Assembly (NCBI GenBank): GCA_024278285.1
Contig: JAJRTM010000661.1
Location: 1-15,156, forward strand
Direction: 5' to 3'
DNA length: 15,156 bases
DNA from: Planctomycetota bacterium
Lineage (GTDB): Bacteria > Planctomycetota > Planctomycetia > Planctomycetales > Planctomycetaceae
Shown piece after piece: positions 7,254 through 15,118 of the stretch. Each line of letters begins with the position of its first letter. The stretch's first letter is position 1. A program made the position numbers and the translations under genes. The notes beneath the pieces are model-generated. The model searched no databases. It was not told where the DNA came from and was given only the letters and a program-made list of their open reading frames with translations.

Positions 7254-8507
7254 CTATGCAGCTTTGGAAATTGAATTCAGTCCTGAGTGTTCTTGTGCAC
7301 AAGCGACATCAATAACTTTTAAGATCGCTTCGGCTATCAATTGCATCTCTTGCGTCTTTAACGTTGGATGCACCTGAAACATGAGACTGCGCTGTCCGAA
7401 TGACCGCGCACCGGGAAGCCTGCATGGCGGCGCGAATCCTGCGTGCTGAATACTTTTTTCCAGATAAATTTCTGCACAACTGCCGCTGCCACACGTTACT
7501 CCTTCTGCTTGAATCGCTTTGATGATTGCATCGCGCGTCCAACCGGGCTGCATCTGTTTTAAGCGAACTCGGCAGTAAAACTTATAATAACTATGCTCAA
7601 GATGCTCAGGGACTTCTGCAACATCAATCGCGGGGTGATCTTCAACGGCATCGCGAAGAATTTGTGCATTGTTACGTCGTTTTTCGATCCAGTCGGGCAA
7701 CGCTGCCAATGCTTTTCGGCCAATCGCCGCTTGCATTTCGGTCATGCGACCATTGGTTCCTACCGAATCGTGAAGCAACTGGAACAGTCCGGTTTTCGGT
7801 CCATGGTAAATTTTATCCCAGTTTTTTCCATGATCTTTAAAGCACCACGCTCTTTGCCAGAGAGTTTCGTTGTTCGTAACAACTAAACCACCTTCGCCGC
7901 CGGTTGTCATTATTTTATCCTGGCAAAACGAAAACGCTGAAATGTCCCCCCAGCTTCCAACCGGTTTTCCATTGCAGGTTGCAGCGTGTGCCTGCGCACA
8001 ATCTTCAATCAGTTTTAGTCCGTGGTGTTGCGCTAAGTCGAAAACTTCTTCCATCTCGCAAGGGCGCCCTCCCATGTGAACGACAATAATTGCTTTTGTG
8101 TTGGGAGTAATCTGTTGGGCAATCGTTTCTGCTGTTACATTTTGGGTAAGAGGATCGATATCTGCAAAAATCGGGCAACCGCCTCGCACCATCACCGCGG
8201 TGGCAGTTGCCACAAATGTGTGAGAGGGAATAATCACCTCTTCCCCAGGCTGCAAATCGATGGCATGAAGTGCCAGTTCCAGCGCGACGGTCCCATTAGA
8301 AACAGCAATCGCGTGTGCCACTCCTAACGATTCAGCATATTCTTCTTCAAACAGCCGCCCCTGTTTTCCCGTCCAATAATTGACGCGACCAGACTGAAGA
8401 ACATCAACAACAGCCGCTATCTGTTCTTCATCAAAAACCGGCCAGGCAGATAACGCTGTCGTGCAGACAGGCTCGCCCCCTTCAATCGCCAACGCGGAAT
8501 CACTCAT
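7254..8507 (-). CDS. DegT/DnrJ/EryC1/StrS-family sugar aminotransferase
   Basis: A PLP-dependent aminotransferase of about 417 residues (fold type I), acting in the cytoplasm and usually adding an amino group to a nucleotide-linked keto-sugar for surface polysaccharide or glycan synthesis. Visible landmarks are GRVNYWTGKQG (40-50), AVSNGTVALELAL (68-80, phosphate-binding), PSHTFVATATA (94-104), the cofactor-holding acidic pair in LIEDCAQAHAA (167-177), and the Schiff-base lysine K198 in FSFCQDKIMTTGGEGG, where FSFCQDK replaces the commoner FSFHPTK. I chose ATG at 8507 because the recognisable sequence begins there (MSDSALAIEGGEP). A GTG at 8519 has AAGGGAG a few bases upstream and the frame is open to a GTG at 8537. 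No other sugar gene adjoins it, so the substrate is unknown. Confidence 0.87.
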   Translation of the reverse strand: MSDSALAIEGGEPVCTTALSAWPVFDEEQIAAVVDVLQSGRVNYWTGKQGRLFEEEYAESLGVAHAIAVSNGTVALELALHAIDLQPGEEVIIPSHTFVATATAVMVRGGCPIFADIDPLTQNVTAETIAQQITPNTKAIIVVHMGGRPCEMEEVFDLAQHHGLKLIEDCAQAHAATCNGKPVGSWGDISAFSFCQDKIMTTGGEGGLVVTNNETLWQRAWCFKDHGKNWDKIYHGPKTGLFQLLHDSVGTNGRMTEMQAAIGRKALAALPDWIEKRRNNAQILRDAVEDHPAIDVAEVPEHLEHSYYKFYCRVRLKQMQPGWTRDAIIKAIQAEGVTCGSGSCAEIYLEKSIQHAGFAPPCRLPGARSFGQRSLMFQVHPTLKTQEMQLIAEAILKVIDVACAQEHSGLNSISKAA

Positions 8508-9475
8508 ACTTTTATTCACGGGACTCCCTTCCCACACTTAATTGAATCGAAAAACCGAACCTCATAATCTCTTCAGGATGCCGAGAATGTATTTCAAAAC
8601 AGTCAATTTGGTCAAGAGGGACCTCCTCTTTTGCCGTTGAACAACTTCTTTTTCTCGTTGCATTTATCCGTGCTTCAACGTCTTTTTTTTGCAAGTACGA
8701 AAAATTCAGCGAAATCATCAATTGTGAATGACAATCAATTGTAGAATTGTAGCCACGCATCCTCTTTGCAAGCTTCTCAATGTGCCCCCCTCCTCGCCAA
8801 ACTTGCCTTCCATCTGATTGCGAACGCCTTCATCCATCGTGGCTTATTTTTTATCAGCTACTGAGGCATTTTTCGGCGGTCTTCCCAGCGGTGAGCCACT
8901 TAAACGGATACCTCGCTCTTTACAATGCTTTCGATTTATATGTGCACGGTAAATTTGATCCGCATGAGCAGGCTCGGGATAATTCCCAAACTGGCAGCAA
9001 CAACAGTCAATTTGTTCAGTGAAGTCGAGTGACTCATTGTAGTTGTTCCAGTTAATCCAATCCAGAAACGAAAAACCACACGGCTGGTTCCAATAGCTGC
9101 CGATAAAATCTCAGTCGCAAAGGTTTGGGAGCAATTCATAGAAAATCGATGCACCCAATGCCGAAAGAAAAACAGCTTCACGCAATAATAACAGAGTAAA
9201 AAACCTTATCAGCAAGCTCTACTTACTGGAAAACTTGCATAAGGCTTTTCGGGCTTGTTGCTTTTCACTTTGTTTTTGGTAGAATCCGTTGTCTGTGTGG
9301 CCTCAGCCTTTTTACGGGTTAGGTAGCATTGCTACTGTTGAACACATCCAATAGCAGCAGCACTACATATATATAATAGAGGCCAACAGTTCACTCCCGG
9401 GGAGTAATAACACTTTGGCAAAGCACTACTCTCAATGGAAGAAAAACACGTTTAGCACTGTAAAAGTAGAGAAAA
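8508..9475. other. Gene-poor stretch before the tRNA
   Basis: Nearly 1 kb without a convincing gene. Short frames exist at 8512-8760 (minus), 8780-9022 (plus) and 8936-9181 (minus), but they overlap each other, have no family resemblance and no ribosome binding sites. The plus-strand reading around 8945-9180 is nearly open apart from one stop, so a decayed gene cannot be excluded. The last 200 bp hold promoter-like sequences and small hairpins (gtagc-att-gctac near 9325; ctcc-cgg-ggag near 9395). Confidence 0.45.
9258..9285 (+). promoter_or_regulatory. Possible sigma-70-type promoter upstream of tRNA-Arg
   Basis: TTGCTT (9258-9263) and TAGAAT (9280-9285) are separated by 16 bp; the -10 matches consensus at five of six positions, the -35 only at three. 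A second AT-rich candidate -10, TATAAT at 9372-9377, lies closer to the tRNA but has no good -35. Either could serve the tRNA. Confidence 0.3.
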
Positions 9476-9549
<74 letters not shown>

Positions 9550-9566
9550 ATGACTTACGTCAATTG

Positions 9567-9605
9567 GCCTCTCAAGTGTACCCAGGTACGTTTGAGAGGC
9601 TTTTC
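9567..9605 (+). terminator. Intrinsic terminator after tRNA-Arg
   Basis: The arms gcctctcaa (9567-9575) and ttgagaggc (9592-9600) are perfect complements, and inner bases gtacc/ggtac pair as well. TTTTCTG follows directly at 9601. On the plus strand this ends the tRNA transcript. Read from the other strand it sits just past the integrase stop and could serve both directions, though the T-tract favours plus. Confidence 0.8.
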
Positions 9606-9632
9606 TGCTTTATCTCGTGCTTTCATAGAGCC

Positions 9633-10868
9633 TTAAGCATTCTTTTCCAGAATATTGCGTAATGTTGTGGCGTCATTTTGCACGTTCCCAGGGGCATAAT
9701 GTTTTTGAGTTGTTTCCCAGGAAGAATGCCGCATGATTCGACTGATGACCAGGGCTGGGACATCTGCGTTTCTGAGCCGTTGGCTGAATGAACGCCTGAG
9801 ATCGTGTGCTGACGCATACTTTTCGGGTCGCCCGCTTTTTTCATCTGCTTCACTGACCACAATGCCCGCTGCTTTTCCAATCCTGCTGATCACTCTCCCA
9901 ACCCATTCAGCTTCGGGTCTGCTGTGTCGAACTTTTCTTCGAATTTTCAGTTGAAGTGACTGGGGGTTGAATATCCATCCAGTTCTTTGTTCTGGTGGTG
10001 TTTCTAATAGTAAAGATTCAAAACTTGGGATCATGGGGATACTTTCATGAGTATCGTTTTTCTGCATGGAAGCCGGGATGTTAAGAACCGGATGTTCTCC
10101 CTGATTCCAGATAGGTCGAATGGATCCCGGTTGATCCCAGGAAACATTCATCAATTCTTCGATACGCAGGGCAGATTCCCAAAGTCCTCTTAGAACATAA
10201 TTCCATGATTCAGCAGCTTCATGACCCACCACTTCAGGAATTGATTCAAGCATCTTCTGAAATTCAGCTTCAGTGATTGGTCTTCCCTTCATGGCACTCC
10301 CCTTGGGGACCTTGAGCCGAGGAAGTTTTGGTTCCCGCTCCAGCCAATCCTGTCGATGAGCCCAATTCAATGCAGCCAGCACCGTTTTCATATGACCTCG
10401 GACAGTATGGGGAGAGCGTTTTCGAATATTTCGAGAATGAGTTCCTGCGAGCAGTTGAATCTGAAGTTTTTGGAGAACCGGAGTCTCAGCCATCCTGCCA
10501 ATCGTCTTTGGCTTGATTATTCGCTCTGCAATATCCAATCGGCTTTCTGCATCCTGGGCAGATTTATCACGAAGAGTACTCAAATGCAGAACGCGATATT
10601 CTTCCCGGAAATCTGACCAGTCCATTTCTGGACCATATATCTTTTCTTTCTCGGGGCGAACTTCAATTCTCAGGAGAAGTTTCGCTTCGATCTCCAACTT
10701 GAGTTGCTCTGCTTCATCCCGGTCTCGACTGCCAACAGAAATGCGAATTTCACGATTCTCAGCCGGACATCTGTAGCGAATCTGATATGGCCTCCCTGCC
10801 GGTTGTGCTATGCGAACTTTAGGAGGTTTGCATTGCACACTTGAAGCTGCTTTCTTTTTCTTTGCCAT
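9633..10868 (-). CDS. Tyrosine recombinase/integrase
   Basis: A site-specific recombinase of about 411 residues. Numbering from ATG 10868, the catalytic set is visible: R235 (WESALRIEEL), probable K270 (QKND, beta-hairpin lysine), H355-x-x-R358 (SAHDLRRSFSQRL), H381 (IMRHSSWETT) and the nucleophile Y391 (QKHYAPG). The basic N-terminus (AKKKKAASS) and residues around 15-65 suit an arm-binding domain, and about 80-190 a core-binding domain. ATG at 10868 has AAAGGG about 11 nt upstream; a GTG at 10880 is in frame but overlaps that site. The gene is transcribed toward tRNA-Arg(TCG), whose 3' end it adjoins. It begins 51 bp after the stop of the Xis-like gene, and a 16-bp palindrome lies in that gap. 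Confidence 0.92.
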   Translation of the reverse strand: MAKKKKAASSVQCKPPKVRIAQPAGRPYQIRYRCPAENREIRISVGSRDRDEAEQLKLEIEAKLLLRIEVRPEKEKIYGPEMDWSDFREEYRVLHLSTLRDKSAQDAESRLDIAERIIKPKTIGRMAETPVLQKLQIQLLAGTHSRNIRKRSPHTVRGHMKTVLAALNWAHRQDWLEREPKLPRLKVPKGSAMKGRPITEAEFQKMLESIPEVVGHEAAESWNYVLRGLWESALRIEELMNVSWDQPGSIRPIWNQGEHPVLNIPASMQKNDTHESIPMIPSFESLLLETPPEQRTGWIFNPQSLQLKIRRKVRHSRPEAEWVGRVISRIGKAAGIVVSEADEKSGRPEKYASAHDLRRSFSQRLRNADVPALVISRIMRHSSWETTQKHYAPGNVQNDATTLRNILEKNA

Positions 10869-10898
10869 GACTGTCCGCACCCTTTAAAATCTTGTGAG

Positions 10899-10914
10899 TA
10901 ATTCCTAGGAATTA
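10899..10914. promoter_or_regulatory. 16-bp perfect palindrome between xis-like and int genes
   Basis: TAATTCCTAGGAATTA reads the same on both strands. It lies 5 bp after the stop of the small DNA-binding gene and 30 bp before the integrase ATG, a good position for a dimeric repressor controlling the integrase or for a weak stem-loop in the joint transcript. Its binding partner is not known. Confidence 0.45.
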
Positions 10915-10919
10915 TGTAA

Positions 10920-11156
10920 TCACTCACTGTCAGACGTGGGGATACAGGCAGGAGACCGACTGGATGACAATACATATTCGATCCAATCTCGCCCATGGAC
11001 GTAACCTTGCTTATGAAGATAGGTTACCCGTAACCCCTTTCGGCGAGCAGCCCGCAAGGTTGAATCGGAGACCCCCAATCGTTTCTTGAATGCTCGAAGG
11101 GTATAGAGTTCTTCTGGATTGATGACACCATTCCAAGTGTCGCTAGTTGTAGCCAT
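10920..11156 (-). CDS. Small MerR/Xis-like DNA-binding protein
   Basis: A basic protein of about 78 residues. The block LYTLRAFKKRLGVSDSTLR (18-36) is a helix-turn-helix in which the second helix begins at VSDSTLR. It is followed by an RRKGLRVTYLHKQGYVHG hairpin (38-55) and a short WIEYV helix, the arrangement of winged-helix MerR/excisionase (AlpA-like) domains. Its place just upstream of the integrase on the same strand supports a directionality-factor role, but this is inference. ATG at 11156 has AAAGG 9 nt upstream. An ATG at 11177 adds seven residues, with GAGG 11 nt upstream, and cannot be excluded. Confidence 0.72.
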   Translation of the reverse strand: MATTSDTWNGVINPEELYTLRAFKKRLGVSDSTLRAARRKGLRVTYLHKQGYVHGRDWIEYVLSSSRSPACIPTSDSE

Positions 11157-11297
11157 GAGTGTGAGCCTTTCGGACATGAAGTAAATAATCCTCTACAGTC
11201 CACGCCATCTATTCATAGTTACCCGAAGCAAATAGTTATTACGACATAACACGTGTATTCAAAGAGAGTTACGGTTTTTTATTTTTCTGCCTCTATT

Positions 11298-11331
11298 CCT
11301 ACTGCTCTATTTAAACGAATAGAGCAGTAGG
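11298..11331. repeat. Perfect 14-bp stem-loop
   Basis: cctactgctctatt (11298-11311) and aatagagcagtagg (11318-11331) are exact complements around a 6-nt loop. The hairpin lies 18 bp past the stop of the 264-residue gene on the minus strand, where a terminator would be expected. However, the minus-strand sequence after it is A-rich rather than T-rich, so it is not a classical intrinsic terminator. It could protect an mRNA 3' end or bind protein. Confidence 0.65.
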
Positions 11332-11348
11332 CGATACTCTCTTCGAAT

Positions 11349-12143
11349 TCAGAACCCTCGATCTGAAAAATGATCCATTTCCTTGAGTTGATTCTGAAGG
11401 GGTTCGTATTTCCCCATCGACCGAATTTCGAGGCTTACCAGTACATCACAGATCGTTCTCCCGTTACACAGAACCTCGTACATTTTCTGGGGAGACGAAT
11501 GTGCACACCGGATTCGTACTTTTTCCATCAATTGTTTCAGAGATATAGACACACGGGGTTGATTCCATCCATTTCTATTTTTAGCCAGATCTTCAGCCAC
11601 TTTTGTTTGAGTCTTATAGGGAGTATAATTAGGCGTATCCGAAGTGCATCCGTGCCAGCTCTTTAGATATGCGAGTAACATTATTGCGTCTTCGCTAAAA
11701 AACTCTCCGACTTTAGGGTTTCTTCGTGAGGATCTTTCTGATCGCTTATCATTTCCTAAAAACTTGGTGCTTTTCTTCAGTTTTGAATGTTCATCGAACA
11801 TCTGAATTCCTTCATCTTCTGCCCCCTTCTTCAAAGCGAGATACTCAGGTGAAGAAAGAATTTCGAGTTGTCGAAACCATCTTTCTGGTGGATTGAGAAC
11901 TTGTATTAATGCATCGTGAAAATTCTCTGCTGCAAATGAGTTGAGATTTCCCGGAAGGTTGTAAAACATTCGACGCTTGCTTACTGCTTTCAAAAAAGGT
12001 TGGACCTTTAAGTTCGCATTCACCAAATCCTGATGCGATCTGCCTTCCCAGTCTGCACACGAATGTTGACCATAGGTTTGGATGTACTCCTCTGTTTGGG
12101 AAACGGCACTCCAGTAAAAATTACTGCTCTCAGTCTCGTTCAT
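11349..12143 (-). CDS. Unknown protein with possible helix-turn-helix
   Basis: A 264-residue soluble protein that I cannot assign to a family. The N-terminal half is rich in aromatic residues and has no motif. Residues 118-145 are strongly basic and polar (KLKKSTKFLGNDKRSERSSRR), probably a linker. From about 149 to 212, FFSEDAIMLLAYLKS, TQTKVAEDLAKNR and QPRVSISLKQLMEKV give a helical run that resembles a winged helix-turn-helix, as in replication initiators or regulators. A strong AGGAG lies 7 nt before the ATG at 12143, so it is very likely expressed. It sits beside a non-coding stretch full of inverted repeats, which fits a protein that acts on that DNA, such as a replication or control protein of the island. 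This is inference. Confidence 0.7.
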   Translation of the reverse strand: MNETESSNFYWSAVSQTEEYIQTYGQHSCADWEGRSHQDLVNANLKVQPFLKAVSKRRMFYNLPGNLNSFAAENFHDALIQVLNPPERWFRQLEILSSPEYLALKKGAEDEGIQMFDEHSKLKKSTKFLGNDKRSERSSRRNPKVGEFFSEDAIMLLAYLKSWHGCTSDTPNYTPYKTQTKVAEDLAKNRNGWNQPRVSISLKQLMEKVRIRCAHSSPQKMYEVLCNGRTICDVLVSLEIRSMGKYEPLQNQLKEMDHFSDRGF

Positions 12144-12270
12144 TCTGCTACTCCTATTAGTTTGGGAAATAAATGCAACTGCCTTCAGGGCATAACCTGA
12201 TGGCTGAGCCCTTTCCGTGATTATGCAGTCACTTTCAGGCTGTACCCTGGCAGAACGTCTGTAGAACGGT

Positions 12271-12360
12271 CCTTAGCCCACACATTCAATCTCGAATTCT
12301 GGTAAGACACTTGGTATTTGAGATTGAAGTCATTAGCTGTGCCAGCTTTGATGGCTAAGG
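12271..12360. other. Branched stem-loop element (possible structured RNA or cruciform)
   Basis: An outer 8-bp stem, CCTTAGCC (12271-12278) with GGCTAAGG (12353-12360), encloses two hairpins. The first is a 13-bp stem with one G-T pair, TTCAATCTCGAAT (12285-12297) with ATTTGAGATTGAA (12316-12328). The second is AGCTG-tgc-CAGCT (12335-12347). The whole is a three-way junction of 90 nt. A further 7-bp hairpin begins two bases later. It could be a small RNA, the leader of the 264-residue gene on the minus strand, or a protein-bound DNA site such as a replication origin. Confidence 0.5.
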
Positions 12361-12677
12361 TGCGTAATTCACAGGCAATTATTCGGGAGGGGGTATTACG
12401 CTAGAGTAGTAGTTTGCATTCCCTATTGGCCATGAAAATCAATAAGATAACCTGCCTCAAAGGGTTGTTACGAATTGTTCTGATTCGATCCGTTATTGGA
12501 TTCAAGGCCTGCAATTTTAAAGTTGGGATGATTAGAGCATCGTGCCATCGCGGGCAGCAGGTAACTTGGATTCAACCTTAAAGTGAAAGATTCTCTGCTA
12601 TCTTGAGCATAAGTCAAAAAACACCTTTAAGATTTTATTACCCACGATTTGGCACGGTTCAAATCAATATTGTCCGG

Positions 12678-12712
12678 GGTGTTGGAAGAAAAACACCTGG
12701 CTTCTTTCTTTT
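12678..12712 (+). terminator. Possible weak terminator
   Basis: GGTGTT (12678-12683) and AACACC (12692-12697) form a 6-bp hairpin with an 8-nt loop, followed by a pyrimidine-rich tract with several T-runs (12698-12712). On the plus strand it could end a transcript from the structured region. The T-tract is broken by C and G, so support is modest. Confidence 0.3.
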
Positions 12713-12827
12713 GAACGAAAATTGAGGACATTCAATTATCGTTTACATCCTTCTCGCGAAAGAGAACCAATTCTCATCTAGCCGTGGCGAATTTTGTAGG
12801 TTCTTTTTTTGTCAATGAAGCGATAAT

Positions 12828-13049
12828 TCAAACGCCCTTCATCAGTTCGGAAATGGTGATGCCCAGGGTTTCAGCCAGGAGGTTGACGTTCCGCAGACCC
12901 AGGTTCCGCTCACCTCTTTCTATGCCACCCATATAGGTTCGGTCCAATCCGCATTCGCCAGCAAAACGTTCCTGGGACAGACCTTTCGCCTGCCTCAGCT
13001 TTCGGACCCTTTGCCCAAAACGTACCAAAATGTCATCTGCTTTGCTCAT
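12828..13049 (-). CDS. XRE-family controller (C protein)-like regulator
   Basis: A 73-residue protein that is little more than one lambda-repressor-type helix-turn-helix domain (about 8-66): [20 protein letters not shown], then [18 protein letters not shown], then [14 protein letters not shown]. The LDRTY-x-x-GIER-x-x-RN signature is that of controller proteins of type II restriction-modification systems (C.AhdI/C.Esp1396I type), which bind paired C-boxes as dimers, activate the endonuclease gene and autoregulate. Two C-box-like sites lie 22 bp upstream of its ATG, in the gap it shares with the divergent nuclease-like gene. No Shine-Dalgarno precedes the start; leaderless C mRNAs are known. 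XRE regulators of other functions share this fold, so the C-protein call depends on the signature plus the boxes. Confidence 0.85.
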   Translation of the reverse strand: MSKADDILVRFGQRVRKLRQAKGLSQERFAGECGLDRTYMGGIERGERNLGLRNVNLLAETLGITISELMKGV

Positions 13050-13071
13050 AAATAGAGAATGAGCGAGAGAT

Positions 13072-13097
13072 GACTTTCAGACTACGGACTATGAGTA
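13072..13097. promoter_or_regulatory. Two C-box-like operator sites
   Basis: GACTTTCAGAC (13072-13082) and GACTATGAGTA (13087-13097) each match the controller-protein box GACT-N3-AGTC at seven of eight fixed positions. They are 4 bp apart, giving 15 bp between centres, similar to the C.Esp1396I operator as I remember it. They sit 22 bp from the start of the C-like regulator and about 86 bp upstream of the nuclease-like gene, so they could control both. Confidence 0.55.
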
Positions 13098-13183
13098 GCA
13101 TTCAGGTCTGGGCCAAAGTACACTGCATGGAGCAACGAATGAGTTTTTCAACTACAATGGAAACACTTGGTAAGGAGAAACGG

Positions 13184-14014
13184 ATGCCCGCTGCCCCCTT
13201 TTATGGATTTACTCCGCAAAATGGAATTCATGTCCTTAAGGATTCCTGGACGCAAAAGAGATATCTTGGACAACAATCCGCATACCTTTCCGAAAATCTG
13301 GAGGATGCAATTAGTGTGGCATTTGATGCGGCTCCTCAACGAGAAGATAATTTCCGACTGGGGCGTGAGCTTACGCCAGTAGAAAACATGGCAGAAACAT
13401 CAGAGGAGCGAAGGCTTGAATCTGCAATGATGTCTCGTTGGAGCAACGATGAAATGTGGACAATTCCTAAGGCATGGAGGCGTCTTGTTGCATTTCAGGT
13501 GCCACTTAGAGCTAACCAACATGGAGGCGGATTTGGCGAAATTGATCTACTGGGAGTCAACCAGACTGGAGTTCCAGTTGTTGTAGAATTGAAAAAGTCT
13601 CCTAAGGCTGATGCTGATGGTAGAACCCAAAGCACAGAAACGCCTCTTCGAATGGTGCTTGAAGCTGCAACGTATGCACTTGTGCTACGTAAGAACTGGA
13701 AAAACTTTCGAGAAGCTTGGGTTAACAGACTTAGAGAGATTGAAATGCCTGATGACATTATTCAAAGAGTACCTCCGAACTTGGAAACTGTTCCGCTTGT
13801 TGCAGTTGCTCCAGCCAGTTTTTGGTTAGAGTGGTTGCCATTTACCGAGAAAGGTACAAATCAACTTTCCCCAGAAACTTGGGCATCATTTGCTTTACTA
13901 CTTAAGCGATTAGAAGAAATGAACCTTCCGGTTTCTTTCCTCAGTATCAGTGGTCATTATCACGATATCAATAGTCTTGCTGTTCAACCTTTGATTAATT
14001 TCCCACCCGTTTAA
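13184..14014 (+). CDS. PD-(D/E)XK nuclease-like protein
   Basis: A 276-residue soluble protein with a likely PD-(D/E)XK nuclease core in its middle. Visible in order: E79 (RRLESAMM), E119-I-D121 in GFGEIDLLGV, E135-L-K137 in PVVVELKKS, and E160-A-A-T-Y164, at the place of the QxxxY motif of RecB-type nucleases. This is the metal-binding and catalytic set D-x13-E-x-K. The N-terminal 60 residues (PFYGFTPQNGIHVLKD) and the C-terminal 80 are unassigned. I chose ATG at 13184 because AAGGAG lies 6 nt upstream; the frame is open to 13070 but that part overlaps the C-box-like sites. It is divergent from the C-like regulator, as in many C-controlled restriction systems. It could be a restriction-type or other defence nuclease; the target is unknown. 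Confidence 0.78.
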   Translation: MPAAPFYGFTPQNGIHVLKDSWTQKRYLGQQSAYLSENLEDAISVAFDAAPQREDNFRLGRELTPVENMAETSEERRLESAMMSRWSNDEMWTIPKAWRRLVAFQVPLRANQHGGGFGEIDLLGVNQTGVPVVVELKKSPKADADGRTQSTETPLRMVLEAATYALVLRKNWKNFREAWVNRLREIEMPDDIIQRVPPNLETVPLVAVAPASFWLEWLPFTEKGTNQLSPETWASFALLLKRLEEMNLPVSFLSISGHYHDINSLAVQPLINFPPV

Positions 14015-14195
14015 ACTTCACTTATGCCGTTCCTGATTTAATCTTCCAGGGCAATATCCACTGATCGTTTGATTTTCGAGCAGTAGATTCAGACTGTCCC
14101 ACCCATGCCGCAAACGGTTGCTACGGTAATAGAAATCGACTTTTCCAATCCATTGGAGTTTGTTTCTACCTCACTTTTCAAAGAAAAGGCAGCCA

Positions 14196-15050
14196 ATGCT
14201 CACCCGTTATTTATCTGATGATCTGATTAATGCTCTTTCCCCGCTTATTGGTGGCATTGCGAATGACTACGAACTTCAACCAGAGATTCGTGATAACTCG
14301 CTGACGATTTATTATCGTGGTGCAGCTCTGATTCGTAATCTTAGGTTAGACAATGGAAATTTGACCGGAGAAGTACATTTCAAGTACATCCCGCTCCAGC
14401 ATCCTGATAATTCAGATTACGTTCAACTTGTCGGGAGTGATGAGGGGCTTGCTTTTGATAATCAGCCTGGTCCTTTGGCTCCGGGACGGCTGAGTCCTGA
14501 AGTTATAGCAGAATACAAAAGAACGATACGGTCCGTGGGAATTAATCTGGAGAGCCAGATTGTTCATGAGATTGTTCGTAAGCCTGAAAACCTGATAGTC
14601 GATCAGGAAATTAAGTTCCAACATCCGGGTGACGATAAAAGTGACAAGATTGATATCTGCCATTACGATAAAGGGCTTAAGGGCTTGGCATTTGTCGAAG
14701 TCAAAGGGATTCGTGACCCCCGATTGAGATCAGACAACGATGAGTTCCCTGAAGTTATTGATCAACTTCAGCGGTATAGTCTAAGGCTTGAGCAACAACA
14801 CCAGGAAATTGTAGAAGCCTGCTCTCACAGTGTGTCGATAAAAGATCGCCTTGGCCTAGGGGCAAGATTAGATGGCATTCCGGAGAATCGTCCTCTCCAC
14901 CTTCTGAAGAAACCGGTGCTGGTTATTGGTGGATGCTCACGAAGTGAAGTGCGTGAAATTATTGCTGGTGATCATGGATGGAACGTTCTGCTTGAAGGAT
15001 TGAGGGAAGAAGCCGGAGTTATTGTCAAATGTTGTGTTCTGGAAATTTGA
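14196..15050 (+). CDS. Second PD-(D/E)XK nuclease-like protein
   Basis: A 284-residue protein with a complete RecB/lambda-exonuclease-type signature in its middle: E119 (NLESQIVHEIV), D153 (KIDICHYD), E168-V-K170 (LAFVEVKGIRD) and Q190-L-Q-R-Y194. The N-terminal 110 residues look like a beta-rich separate domain (LTIYYRGAALIRNLRL, GEVHFKYIPL). After about 200 comes a helical stretch, then a final segment (KPVLVIGGCSR, 239-249) resembling a Rossmann-like strand. ATG at 14196 has AAAAGG 6 nt upstream; a TTG at 14160 is in frame. It lies 181 bp after the first nuclease gene on the same strand. The two share little sequence beyond the motif spacing. DNA cleavage or binding in defence is the likely role but is unproven. 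Confidence 0.78.
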   Translation: MLTRYLSDDLINALSPLIGGIANDYELQPEIRDNSLTIYYRGAALIRNLRLDNGNLTGEVHFKYIPLQHPDNSDYVQLVGSDEGLAFDNQPGPLAPGRLSPEVIAEYKRTIRSVGINLESQIVHEIVRKPENLIVDQEIKFQHPGDDKSDKIDICHYDKGLKGLAFVEVKGIRDPRLRSDNDEFPEVIDQLQRYSLRLEQQHQEIVEACSHSVSIKDRLGLGARLDGIPENRPLHLLKKPVLVIGGCSRSEVREIIAGDHGWNVLLEGLREEAGVIVKCCVLEI

Positions 15051-15118
15051 TGAAAGGTGGCGTATCCTGCTGAATCTTTTCAACCTTCAGCAAGCCCGGA
15101 TGGGCCAAGGAGTACGCC

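Larger units (their letters stand above)
12144..12827. other. 684-bp non-coding stretch rich in inverted repeats
   Basis: No credible gene on either strand. It holds a chain of potential stem-loops: GCATAA/TTATGC (12190-12195 and 12221-12226) around ggctgagcc; the branched element at 12271-12360; GCGTAAT/ATTACGC (12362-12368 and 12395-12401); CTTAAAGTG/CACCTTTAAG near 12577 and 12625; and GGTGTT/AACACC at 12678-12697. There is also a 10-bp direct repeat, TTGGATTCAA, at 12496-12505 and 12566-12575, and an 8-bp inverted pair at 12734-12741 and 12821-12828. Confidence 0.55.

Noticed and set aside
8780..9181. Short frames on both strands in the gene-poor stretch
   Set aside because: They overlap each other, have odd composition and no start signals; at most a decayed gene.
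12144..12827. Retron or CRISPR-like locus
   Set aside because: The repeats are inverted and unrelated to each other, not regularly spaced, and no reverse transcriptase or cas gene is present.
13070..13183. N-terminal extension of the first nuclease-like protein
   Set aside because: The extension overlaps the C-box-like sites and the strong AAGGAG precedes the ATG at 13184.
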